The position numbers were made by a program, and so were the translations under genes. Of a stretch of 64,000 bases of DNA, positions 25,328-33,548 are shown piece after piece. The notes beneath the pieces are model-generated. The model was not told the DNA's origin. It was given only the letters and a program-made list of their open reading frames with translations, and made no database searches. The stretch lies in the NCBI RefSeq assembly GCF_025628935.1, contig NZ_JAOTIS010000001.1, positions 1 to 64,000 of the forward strand, in the 5' to 3' direction. Position 1 is the stretch's first letter, and each line of letters starts with the position of its first letter. The stretch is from Macrococcus capreoli (GTDB lineage Bacteria; Bacillota; Bacilli; Staphylococcales; Staphylococcaceae).

Positions 25328-25353
25328 ATTTTTTTCAGCCTGGAGGTTTTGTG

Positions 25354-25878
25354 ATGCAATATACATATTACGAATTATTTAATGATTTTGTACGTAGTTA
25401 TTTTACTTCTATCGATTTAAAGACGTATGTTGTACCGCACCATCATCGTTATGATATTCAAATTGAATCGTTATGCAAGGCGAAGCAATTTAATATTGCA
25501 TACGGCTCATCTCCAACTGAAAAGTTCGATCAGCTGACCTTTACGATTCGAATTAATGATGGATTAGACGATAAAGAGCAGCGATATGCTTTGGCGAAAA
25601 GATTAGGTTATTTTCTGACACGTCATATTACGCCTTCAATTATAAAGAAAGATAAGACGCAAGTCGGGATATTAAAGAAGAATCAGGAAATACTTGCGAA
25701 TAAATTTGCGAAAGAAATATTAATGCCAAGAAACTTACTGCTTGTATTACTTTCGAAGTACGCGAAAGAGCAGGCAGATATGGAACGACAAGAGATATTT
25801 GAGCAATTATCCGATGATTTATGTGTGCCGTTGGAGATTGTGATGCAACGCATGGAAGAGGAACGTTTGCTGTATTAG
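25354..25878 (+). CDS. ImmA/IrrE-like protein with a degenerate metal site
   Basis: 174 aa from the ATG at 25354 behind TGGAGG (a GTG at 25351 is also in frame). ImmA/IrrE proteins are zinc peptidases that cut phage-type repressors. The fold is suggested by the order RYALAKRLGYFLTRH, then ANKFAKEILMPRNLL and a C-terminal LSDDLCVPLEIVMQRMEE, matching the family's AHELGHyllH, e..AN.FA..LLMP and V....V..R. Here the HExxH is AKRLGY: both zinc histidines and the catalytic glutamate are replaced. It may sense or bind rather than cut. No XRE repressor gene is adjacent. Confidence 0.6.
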   Translation: MQYTYYELFNDFVRSYFTSIDLKTYVVPHHHRYDIQIESLCKAKQFNIAYGSSPTEKFDQLTFTIRINDGLDDKEQRYALAKRLGYFLTRHITPSIIKKDKTQVGILKKNQEILANKFAKEILMPRNLLLVLLSKYAKEQADMERQEIFEQLSDDLCVPLEIVMQRMEEERLLY

Positions 25879-25967
25879 TATAAACGTTTAATTAATACAA
25901 TTTCATTCCCAGGTGAATATGATATGATAATATTAAGATGATTATTAGATAACCTGGAGGAAACATA

Positions 25968-26522
25968 ATGAAGAAATTTATAGCGTTATTTGCAATATTG
26001 TCTGTGTTGTTATCAGGATGTTTCGGCGCAGAAGATAAGCAGGAGCAAGATACACTGAAAAAAGAAGTAGCAAAAAAAGATAATCATAAATCAGAAGATG
26101 CAAAGAAAAAAATAAAAGAAAACAAAATGAAAAAAGAAAAAAGCACGACGGAATCACCGACAACTGAGGCACCACAGACGGAAATGGCGACAACGGAAAT
26201 GCCAACGACAGAGGTCCCATCAACAGAAGTGACAACGGAAGCACCGGTTCAAACGACTGAAGTTGCGACACAAGAAGGTCAAAATGGGCAACAATCACTT
26301 GTTGACTTCTGTAGAAATGTTCGTGGTGAAATTCCGGAAGGTTGTATAACACTTGCGATTGCTGAAGCGGGTAGACAGAAGGTAGAACTTGAACAACAAG
26401 CATCGGCAGAGTTTAATGCAGGAACGATTACACAAGAACAGTATAATCAAAAATTACAGGAAGCATCACAAGTGATGAATAATGCATGGTCTCAAGCGTA
26501 TGGGACGACTTTAAATCAATAA
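25968..26522 (+). CDS. Secreted lipoprotein with a Thr/Glu/Pro-rich stalk
   Basis: 184 aa behind CCTGGAGGAAA. A lipoprotein signal peptide ends in LLSGC (cysteine near residue 18). Residues ~25-55 are lysine-rich, ~55-105 are repeats of the type TTEAPxTE/TTEMPTTE, and the C-terminal ~75 residues form a helical domain starting SLVDFCRNVRGEIPEGC with two cysteines. The stalk would hold that domain away from the membrane. I do not recognise the domain. A terminator follows. Confidence 0.7.
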   Translation: MKKFIALFAILSVLLSGCFGAEDKQEQDTLKKEVAKKDNHKSEDAKKKIKENKMKKEKSTTESPTTEAPQTEMATTEMPTTEVPSTEVTTEAPVQTTEVATQEGQNGQQSLVDFCRNVRGEIPEGCITLAIAEAGRQKVELEQQASAEFNAGTITQEQYNQKLQEASQVMNNAWSQAYGTTLNQ

Positions 26523-26535
26523 TTTATAACGATGC

Positions 26536-26577
26536 GACATGACTGATATATTACGTTTATCGGTCATGTCTTTTTTT
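26536..26577 (+). terminator. Rho-independent terminator after the lipoprotein gene
   Basis: GACATGACTGATA and TATCGGTCATGTC pair with one mismatch, followed by TTTTTTT. Confidence 0.85.
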
Positions 26578-26765
26578 ATATTGATACAATATATTATATT
26601 TTTAACTAGAAATAATATTTCTAATACGTTATATATTTTAGTTGGAAAAATTTCGACTGCTTTTATATAATCAAATTATAATAATATTTCAGTTAATCCA
26701 TATTGTAGAAAATAATTTTTAAGTAAATCATATGTTGCACAGTTTTATTAATCAAAATATAAGGA

Positions 26766-29102
26766 ATGGTGATTTTGAAATCCATAGATTACTTATCGCA
26801 CGATTATGATAATGAACGTCGGAAGATTCAAAGTATACTTGATGCAGTATCGGGTTCGGACTTTCAAAAAATTGATGACGCCATTCAAGAAATACAGGCG
26901 GCGATTAACGCATATGACGTCGATCGTGTATGTCATGTTGAAGCGAAAGAAATAGGTCCAACGGGTAAGAAAGTGATGGATTACTATCAATATGAAATGC
27001 TGGATTACGTATCACAAATCGATCATCGATTGAAAGAACGGGTGGATGATCCATTTACAACAAAGCTTGATCAAGTGATGGAAAGTATTTCAAATATAAA
27101 TATCAATGTATTTCATATAAAGAAGAATGGTGTAGATACGCCTTCATTACACAGTTCATCTGCACATGTTGTTAAAGAGAAAGTGAAAAACGCTGAAAAA
27201 GAAGATGTGTATACATTAGAGGAATTGCTTAAATCTGATAAAAATATTCAGAAGATTATTGATCAAAATTATGCACAAATAAAAAAACAGAAAGAAAATA
27301 AAGATTTAAAGCGAACTGACTTTCAAAATATGGTGCTGAAAGGGCAAAGCTTTGATTATGAAAGTTATGAAGAGGAAGCGAAACGGCTTGAGGCCGAAAG
27401 GCAGGCGGAATTAAAGAGAGAAGCGCAGGAAAGTAAAGAATTCTGGTTTGAGATGAAAGCGACGGCGGGGATAATTGTGCTTTCTATTATCAACCCCCTT
27501 GCAGGTGCAGCGGCAGCTGCTGCATATTCAGCGTATTCTGTACATAATGCGGTGTCTGGAAGGAATCTGGTATCCGGTAGAAAGTTGTCTAATCTTGAGC
27601 GAGGGGTTGAAGCAGCGTCACTAATTCCTGTTCCGCCGGCGCTGAAAGGCGCAGGAAAGAAATTATTAATGAAGTCAATTGAGAAGACGGGGTTAAAGGC
27701 ATCGACGAAAGTGATTACGAGTGGGATGACACGTCATCTCAAAATGCCTGAACATTTGATTACATTGAAATCCAATTTCGCAGAACGGTTAAATCAAGCG
27801 AGAATTCAAGGATTAGTCGATCAAATCAATGGACATACGGTGGTGAATCAATCCAGGGAATGGGTTTCAAAGTCAAATCAATTTGTTAAACAAGCGGTAG
27901 AGCATACGTTTGACAAAAGCTTTGGGTTAGATAGTTTCTTAAAACCTAAGATGACAGGTGATCATGTATTAAACCAAATCGTTAAAAATACAAACATACA
28001 ACGTCTACCATCTGTATTGAGTCAGAAAGTAATTCCATACCGTGTAGTGAAAGATCGCGTGATGCTCGATATATCGCATGTTAAGAAATCAATCGCAAGA
28101 CCAGTTGAACAGTTTAGGAAACAGCATGAAGCGGTGTTTAACCGATTTATCGATAATGTGAGTAGTGGGACGAAGCGTGCGTTTAACAACTTAGAGTACA
28201 CAAAATTGGTCGGTGATTACTTACATGTGAAGCTGTTTAATAAACCGGTGTTTCGTTTAACACGAGAAGAATTAGGGATTATACTAAGAAGTAGAATGAC
28301 AGATGTTAAAGCAAGATTATGCGAAATGAATCTGATTAAGAACTGTTTTGTGGCCGGGACTTTAGTGAAGACAAAACATGGGTTAAAGCCGATTGAAGTG
28401 ATTCAGACGGGTGATGAAGTACTGTCACGATGCATGGAAACAGGATATGTAAGTTATAAGCCTGTTACGGAAGTATTTACTCATCAGACAGATGTCATTA
28501 CTAAAGTTACGCTGTCTAATGGTGAAGTTATTGAATCGACACCGCACCATTTGTATTTCACAACAAACCGAGGGTTTATAGTAGCGGAAGAGTTATTGCA
28601 TGGTGATACATTATTAACAGAACAACAATTAGTAGAAGTTAACAATGTAGAAACAAAAGATATTAATACTGATGTATATAACATTGAAGTAGAGGATTAT
28701 CATACCTATTTCGTTGGACAAAACAGTGTGCTGGTGCATAATGATTGTACTGATGCGGAGATGAAGTTTGATTATGGTGCATTACTTCGCAGTTATATTG
28801 GTGATCCACCTGAGTGGATGATTAGACCACATGCACACCATATTATATACAAGCGTGGATTTGGTTTAGAACAAAGAAGGTTATCAAAAAGAGGACAGGA
28901 GATATTAAGACATTATGGAATAGATCCAATAAAAGGTCCTGAAAATCTTGTTTGGGCACCGAATATTAAAGGACTACATACTGCGGAAAACCTCAGGAAA
29001 ATTGTAGAAGAATTGGATGTAGCACATAAAAATGGAACAACTAAAAAGGATATAACTAAGATATTGAAAAAATATGGTGAAATAGCTGGGAATTGGAGTT
29101 GA
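26766..29102 (+). CDS. Polymorphic toxin: helical N-terminus, pretoxin-TG, HINT, AHH nuclease
   Basis: 778 aa from ATG 26766; a TTG at 26775 fits the AAGGA site better and gives MKSIDYLSHDY. Residues 1-230 are charged helices without a signal peptide, resembling LXG/WXG-type export domains. About 240-300 is hydrophobic (INPLAGAAAAAAYSAYS) and leads into LSNLERGVEAASLIPVP, a pretoxin-TG segment. A HINT self-splicing/protease domain begins at CFVAGTLVKTKHG and ends at VYNIEVEDYHTYFV...VLVHND. The last ~120 residues hold HAHHI followed by NLVWAPNIKGLH, an AHH-type HNH nuclease. HINT would release the nuclease. Type VII export is inferred; no small partner genes or secretion genes are in the window. 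The next gene is the likely immunity gene, 4 bases on. Confidence 0.85.
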   Translation: MVILKSIDYLSHDYDNERRKIQSILDAVSGSDFQKIDDAIQEIQAAINAYDVDRVCHVEAKEIGPTGKKVMDYYQYEMLDYVSQIDHRLKERVDDPFTTKLDQVMESISNININVFHIKKNGVDTPSLHSSSAHVVKEKVKNAEKEDVYTLEELLKSDKNIQKIIDQNYAQIKKQKENKDLKRTDFQNMVLKGQSFDYESYEEEAKRLEAERQAELKREAQESKEFWFEMKATAGIIVLSIINPLAGAAAAAAYSAYSVHNAVSGRNLVSGRKLSNLERGVEAASLIPVPPALKGAGKKLLMKSIEKTGLKASTKVITSGMTRHLKMPEHLITLKSNFAERLNQARIQGLVDQINGHTVVNQSREWVSKSNQFVKQAVEHTFDKSFGLDSFLKPKMTGDHVLNQIVKNTNIQRLPSVLSQKVIPYRVVKDRVMLDISHVKKSIARPVEQFRKQHEAVFNRFIDNVSSGTKRAFNNLEYTKLVGDYLHVKLFNKPVFRLTREELGIILRSRMTDVKARLCEMNLIKNCFVAGTLVKTKHGLKPIEVIQTGDEVLSRCMETGYVSYKPVTEVFTHQTDVITKVTLSNGEVIESTPHHLYFTTNRGFIVAEELLHGDTLLTEQQLVEVNNVETKDINTDVYNIEVEDYHTYFVGQNSVLVHNDCTDAEMKFDYGALLRSYIGDPPEWMIRPHAHHIIYKRGFGLEQRRLSKRGQEILRHYGIDPIKGPENLVWAPNIKGLHTAENLRKIVEELDVAHKNGTTKKDITKILKKYGEIAGNWS
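27754..28776 (+). repeat. Upstream homology block, toxin copy
   Basis: About 1.02 kb nearly identical to 32185-33207 (offset 4431), covering the end of the pretoxin region and the whole HINT domain. Differences are scattered single bases, mostly in the first half. It ends just after the HINT block, where the nuclease tips begin to differ. Confidence 0.85.
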
Positions 29103-29106
29103 AATC

Positions 29107-30714
29107 ATGGATGATAAAATAATTAAAAAATTTTATGAAATAATAAGAGGAGAAGATTTAAATTCATTTATAGAATTAATTAAAGAATACCCTGAAATTT
29201 TAGAATATGAAAGTGCACTTGGCAATATTTTATATTATATTTCTGGAAACAAACGTATTGATATATTAAAATATATTGCGAATACTAATGGTGAAAAATT
29301 ACATCATATTCCTGGAAATAAAGATTATAACATACTTACTGAAGCAATAATGGAAGAAGAAAATGAAGAGGTTATTAATTATTTACTTAAGAATAAAGTT
29401 GAAGTTGAATCTAAAACAATAAGTTTTGCTCTAGCATTTAATCAACCATATTTAATCATCGAAAAATTATTGGCAAATTATCAAAAAAGGAACTTTAAAG
29501 ATATAAGGAGAATTGCAATTGAAAAAAACAGGATAGATATTGTAAATTTGATAGACGAAAAATACCTACCTAAAACACCAGAAGCTGAACGCCAATCTAA
29601 TGATGTTATTATCGATTTTATAGATAAGAGTGAAGAAACTGTTTTAACATTACCTGATGCAACTTATGTGTTAAGTCATGAAGTAAAACGAGATATCCAT
29701 ATTAAAGGTCATCAAAATACTAAATTGATTTCTGAATACTATGAGGGGATCTTTCAAATCAATAACGCTAATGTAGTGTTAGAACAATTGATTTTAGAAT
29801 CAACAGATAAATTTTTAATACTAGTGACTAATGGTAAATTAATACTTAAAAACTGTAAACTATCAATTGGAGCCTATGGAATTTACGGAGAAAATAGTAA
29901 AATTGAACTTATTGATTGTGAAATTATACAAGAAGAAACTAAGACAGAGGCGCATAGTGTGATTACGATTGATCGTAGTGAATTAATAGTATCAAATTCT
30001 AAGATTGAAGTAGAAATTGCATTGGCACAAATGAAAACAGGATGTAAAGTTTTCGTTGAAAACTCAGAAATCAGAGGCAATATGGAACATGTTCTATTCT
30101 ATACGAATAATAGTATGGATATAGAAGTTAAAGATTCTACATTATTAAATGCTAAAGCAGGAATTATGGTTAAGGATAATAGTAATATTTCTATAACTGA
30201 CACTTTATTTAGACATTTTGATCGTATGATTTATTGTAAAGATAACAACAAGATACAAATTGATAATACAGAAATGAAGTTAGCGGGATCTTGTATTCAA
30301 ATCGGAAGAAGATGCGATGTGAATGTTGAAGATAGTCAGTTTTCATCTGCAGATGAAAACCATATCACGATTGATCAAAAATCTGTTATTCATGTCAATC
30401 GATGCTCATTCGACAATGCGAATATGGCTGCGGTTTCAGGACTTAAAGGCAGTGAAATAAATGTCGAAGACAGTAAGATTCGTACTACAATTGCTGGAAT
30501 TGTGACGCAAGGTGGTAAGATGAATATTGAACGTACACAATTCAAGGAAATTGATGAAGAAGGGGCAATTCGTGGCGTGAAGAATGATATGATTTCTTTA
30601 AAGGATATCGTAATTGATTCAAGTTTAACAGATATTATCGTAGATAAACCTAGGAAATTAGTTCAGGAGAATGTAGCAATTACAAATCCAGTGACTATAG
30701 ATGATTTAATTTAA
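29107..30714 (+). CDS. Probable immunity protein: ankyrin-like N-terminus plus right-handed beta-helix
   Basis: 535 aa, starting 4 bases after the toxin stop. Residues ~1-160 look like three or four degenerate ankyrin repeats (RIDILKYIANTNGEKLHHIP, EENEEVINYLLKNKVEVESK). From ~175 to the end are short alternating strands with N and D turns and a ~22-residue spacing (LILKNCKLSIGAYGIYGENS; VFVENSEIRGNMEHVLFYTN; INVEDSKIRTTIAGIVTQGG), which is a pectate-lyase-like parallel beta-helix. No catalytic motif or signal peptide was seen. Position directly after the nuclease and the paralogue behind the second cassette argue for immunity. This is inference; I know no described immunity family with this pairing. 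Confidence 0.65.
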   Translation: MDDKIIKKFYEIIRGEDLNSFIELIKEYPEILEYESALGNILYYISGNKRIDILKYIANTNGEKLHHIPGNKDYNILTEAIMEEENEEVINYLLKNKVEVESKTISFALAFNQPYLIIEKLLANYQKRNFKDIRRIAIEKNRIDIVNLIDEKYLPKTPEAERQSNDVIIDFIDKSEETVLTLPDATYVLSHEVKRDIHIKGHQNTKLISEYYEGIFQINNANVVLEQLILESTDKFLILVTNGKLILKNCKLSIGAYGIYGENSKIELIDCEIIQEETKTEAHSVITIDRSELIVSNSKIEVEIALAQMKTGCKVFVENSEIRGNMEHVLFYTNNSMDIEVKDSTLLNAKAGIMVKDNSNISITDTLFRHFDRMIYCKDNNKIQIDNTEMKLAGSCIQIGRRCDVNVEDSQFSSADENHITIDQKSVIHVNRCSFDNANMAAVSGLKGSEINVEDSKIRTTIAGIVTQGGKMNIERTQFKEIDEEGAIRGVKNDMISLKDIVIDSSLTDIIVDKPRKLVQENVAITNPVTIDDLI

Positions 30715-30767
30715 TTATTCATGAGTAAACAGGCTGTAAATAGATATTTTGCAGCCTGTTCTTTATA
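30351..30767 (+). repeat. Downstream homology block, first copy
   Basis: About 417 bp nearly identical to 34779-35195 (offset 4428). It covers the last ~121 codons of the beta-helix gene and its terminator. Together with the upstream block it brackets the variable tip and immunity part. Confidence 0.85.
30728..30766 (+). terminator. Terminator of the first toxin-immunity operon
   Basis: AACAGGCTG and CAGCCTGTT form a 9-bp stem with a 15-nt loop, then TCTTTATA. An identical copy follows the second immunity gene. Confidence 0.65.
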
Positions 30768-30803
30768 ATAGCAGTAATTATACATGTGTTAGAGGTGGAT
30801 GAT

Positions 30804-31470
30804 ATGAAATTTAATGCTGAAAACCACATAAGCGTTGATGGAGATAAAATAATTATTGAGGATATTAAAAAATTTGAAGCATGGCGTGGCTATCAACTAC
30901 CCAAAGATTTTGTTGAATTCACATTAAAGTATCCAGGGTGCTTCTATGAGTGCCGAATTTGATTCGGAAGGTAGACCTGGCTCAATGATAAGTAATATGT
31001 TGAAGTTTTCAAAAGAAGGTTATTCATCGATTTATGTTGATGAAGTATACGAAATCAATGACTTTGGCCCATATGTATTATTTGGTGAAGATCCTGGAGG
31101 AAACTTTATTGCGTTTGATTATTCTAATGATGAGCTGAATCCCACAGTCGTATTTATTGATCATGAAGAACTAGGTCTTATAGAACTGCCGGAGGGAAAA
31201 GTAGAAGATGATTATACAGATGCGGAATTAGGTAGTATGATGAGTAGTGAAAAATTAGAAGATTTTCCATGGGCGATTCATATTATATCATCTTCATTCG
31301 AAGAATTTATAGATAATTTGCGGTTTAAGGATATAAATAGTAAATTATTAAAAAATAATAAAAATATAAACAATTGTATTATAGAAATAAAAAAAGAATT
31401 AGATATAGAAATTTCTGAAGTTGTAGAGAAATTTATAAAAAAATATAATAATGAATTAATGAATGAATGA
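30804..31470 (+). pseudogene. SUKH (SMI1/KNR4) immunity gene broken by a frameshift
   Basis: The ATG at 30804 (AGAGGTGG upstream) opens MKFNAENHISVDGDKIIIED, then FEAWRGYQLPKDFVEFTLKYPG, a SMI1/KNR4 start, but stops after 50 codons. From about 30940 the next frame continues ASMSAEFDSEGRPGSMISNM, FGEDPGGNFIAFDYS and TVVFIDHEE, the rest of a SUKH domain. One extra base near GGGTGCTTCT restores a single protein of about 220 aa. SUKH proteins neutralise many nuclease toxins. It probably protected against a toxin tip that has since been lost. A sequencing error would also explain it. Confidence 0.8.
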
Positions 31471-31807
31471 ATATTTATTGACTATCAATGGGGGAATTAT
31501 TTTAATATCGTGTTTAAATGCAGATTTAAATTCTAGATTAAATATGCTAAATTTTTTTAATAGAATAGGTGGATTACATAAAACTAGAAAATTTTTGCCT
31601 TTAATATTTGCAAAATTAAAAGATGATGAAGATGTTAGAGTAATAATAGGTATTAAAAATTTACAAAATGAACAAAATGTTGTTTATATACCAATAGAAT
31701 TTTTAAAAGAAAATGATAAGATAAAAGATTCAGATTTTATAATTATTACTAAAGAAATAAAAAAATTTTTTAATGATTTGATGGAATTTTTAGAAAATAA
31801 GTTGTGA
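31463..31807 (+). CDS. Small unknown protein after the SUKH gene
   Basis: 114 aa, overlapping the SUKH stop by 8 bases, so it was probably translated with it. It is AT-rich and lysine/isoleucine-rich, unlike the chromosomal core, with no signal peptide or clear membrane span. Segments DDEDVRVIIGIKNLQNEQNV and KDSDFIIITKEIKKFFNDLM suggest an alpha/beta fold. I do not recognise it. An immunity or accessory protein of a lost cassette is a guess from position. Confidence 0.45.
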   Translation: MNEYLLTINGGIILISCLNADLNSRLNMLNFFNRIGGLHKTRKFLPLIFAKLKDDEDVRVIIGIKNLQNEQNVVYIPIEFLKENDKIKDSDFIIITKEIKKFFNDLMEFLENKL

Positions 31808-31881
31808 AAAATATTTAAATGAACAAACAAGATTAATGTTTGGAAAAAAATAGATTAAGACAAATAATATATTTTAAATGA

Positions 31882-31922
31882 AAAGAGTTTGGGACATATG
31901 GTGCTCAAACTCTTTTTTTTTA
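31882..31922 (+). terminator. Rho-independent terminator in the toxin island
   Basis: AAAGAGTTTGGG and CTCAAACTCTTT pair with one mismatch around a 10-nt loop, followed by TTTTTTTT. Confidence 0.8.
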
Positions 31923-31987
31923 AATTGCAAATTTTTCTCATAATATTATCACATTAAAGAACATATTATTTAAAAGAAATAAATATA

Positions 31988-32190
31988 TAATCAATGGGAA
32001 ACTGGCTGGAAAGCCGCATCCAAAAACAGGTGTTGAATTTAATGATTTAGGCTTACCAAAGTTTGATGAAGTGAAAGTATTTGAAGTGGATTTGCCTGTT
32101 GAGTTGCATGTGGCACAGGATGAAAAGCAATTTAAGGAAGCGATTAGTTACCTGAGTGAAGAATTAAAAAAGAATTCTAAATTAATTTGA
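31988..32190 (+). pseudogene. C-terminal tip of an older polymorphic toxin
   Basis: The frame reads INGKLAGKPHPKTGVEFNDLG, then FDEVKVFEVDLPVELHVA and a C-terminal helix ending ELKKNSKLI with a stop. LAGKxHPxTGVxFxxxGxPxF is the start of HNH-type toxin tips found at the end of polymorphic toxins. There is no upstream toxin body or start. Its last codons run directly into the homology block of the silent cassette at 32185. It looks like a tip displaced by insertion of a newer cassette. Confidence 0.65.
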
Positions 32191-33207
32191 TTACATTGAA
32201 ATCCAATTTCTCAGAACGGTTAAATCAAGCGAGAATTCAAGGATTAGTCGATCAAATCAATGGGCATACGGTGGTGAATCAATCCAGGGAATGGGTATCC
32301 AAGTCAAATCAATTTGTTAAGCAAGCGGTAGAGCATACATTTGACAAAAGCTTTGGGTTAGATAGCTTCTTAAAACCTAAGATGACAGGTGATCACGTAT
32401 TGAGGCAGATTGTTAACAATACGAATATACAACGAGTACCGTCAGTACTGAGTCAGAAAGTATTTCCTTATCGTGTAGTGAAAGATCGTGTGTTGCATGA
32501 TATATCGCATGTGAAGAAGACAATCGCAAGACCGGTTGAACAGTTTAGGAAACAGCATGAGGCGGTGTTTAACCGATTTATCGATAATGTGAGTAGTGGG
32601 ACGAAGCGCGCGTTTAACAACTTAGAGTACACAAAATTGGTCGGTGATTACTTACATGTGAAGCTGTTTAATAAACCAGTATTTCGTTTAACACGTGAAG
32701 AATTAGGGATTATACTAAGAAGTAGAATGACAGATGTTAAAGCAAGATTATGCGAAATGAATCTGATTAAGAACTGTTTTGTGGCCGGGACTTTAGTGAA
32801 GACAAAACAAGGGTTAAAGCCGATTGAAGTGATTCAGACGGGTGATGAAGTACTGTCACGATGCATGGAAACAGGATATGTAAGTTATAAACCTGTTACA
32901 GAAGTATTTACTCATCAGACAGATGTCATTACTAAAGTTACGCTGTCTAATGGTGAAGTTATTGAATCGACACCGCACCATTTGTATTTCACAACAAACC
33001 GAGGGTTTATAGTAGCGGAAGAGTTATTGCATGGTGATACATTATTAACAGAACAACAATTAGTAGAAGTTAACAATGTAGAAACAAAAGATATTAATAC
33101 TGATGTATATAACATTGAAGTAGAGGATTATCATACCTATTTCGTTGGACAAAACAGTGTGCTGGTGCATAATGATTGTACTGATGCGGATATGAAGTTT
33201 AATTACG
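32185..33207 (+). repeat. Upstream homology block, silent-cassette copy
   Basis: Direct-repeat partner of 27754-28776. Its left edge joins an unrelated toxin-tip remnant within the TTTGATTACATTG sequence, giving a sharp recombination boundary. Confidence 0.85.
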
Positions 33208-33548
33208 GAAAATATTTAAGGAAGGAGTCTGATAATCCTCCTAGTTGGATGGAAAAGTATCATGCTCATCATATTCTCTTTAAAAGAGGATTTGGTAGTT
33301 ATCAAAAAGAATTGGTTAATAAAGGACAGTCGATTTTAAGAGCCCATAATATTGATCCAATTAAAGGGATTGAGAATTTAGTTTGGGCACCAAATATAAA
33401 AGGATTACATTGTACTGAAAATTTAGAAGCATTAGTTAATGATTTAATGAAAGCTCATAATGCTGGTTTAGATAAATCTGAAATTATAGCAATATTAAAC
33501 AAACATGGGGAAAAAGCATATTATTGGGGGCAAAAAAATGGATATTAA
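32187..33548 (+). pseudogene. Silent (orphan) HINT-AHH nuclease cassette
   Basis: 453 codons, with only a TTG and no ribosome site at the start. It matches the first toxin from the pretoxin end (ITLKSNFSERLNQARIQG) through HINT (CFVAGTLVKTKQG to VLVHND) almost identically, but lacks the first ~330 residues. After CTDADMKF it diverges: HAHHILFKRGFGSYQ, NIDPIKGIENLVWAPNIKGLH, clearly related (very roughly half identical) to the first AHH tip. It therefore looks like a donor cassette for swapping the toxin tip by recombination, as known for CDI and Rhs orphans. It should not be expressed as it stands unless a transcript runs in. Confidence 0.75.
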
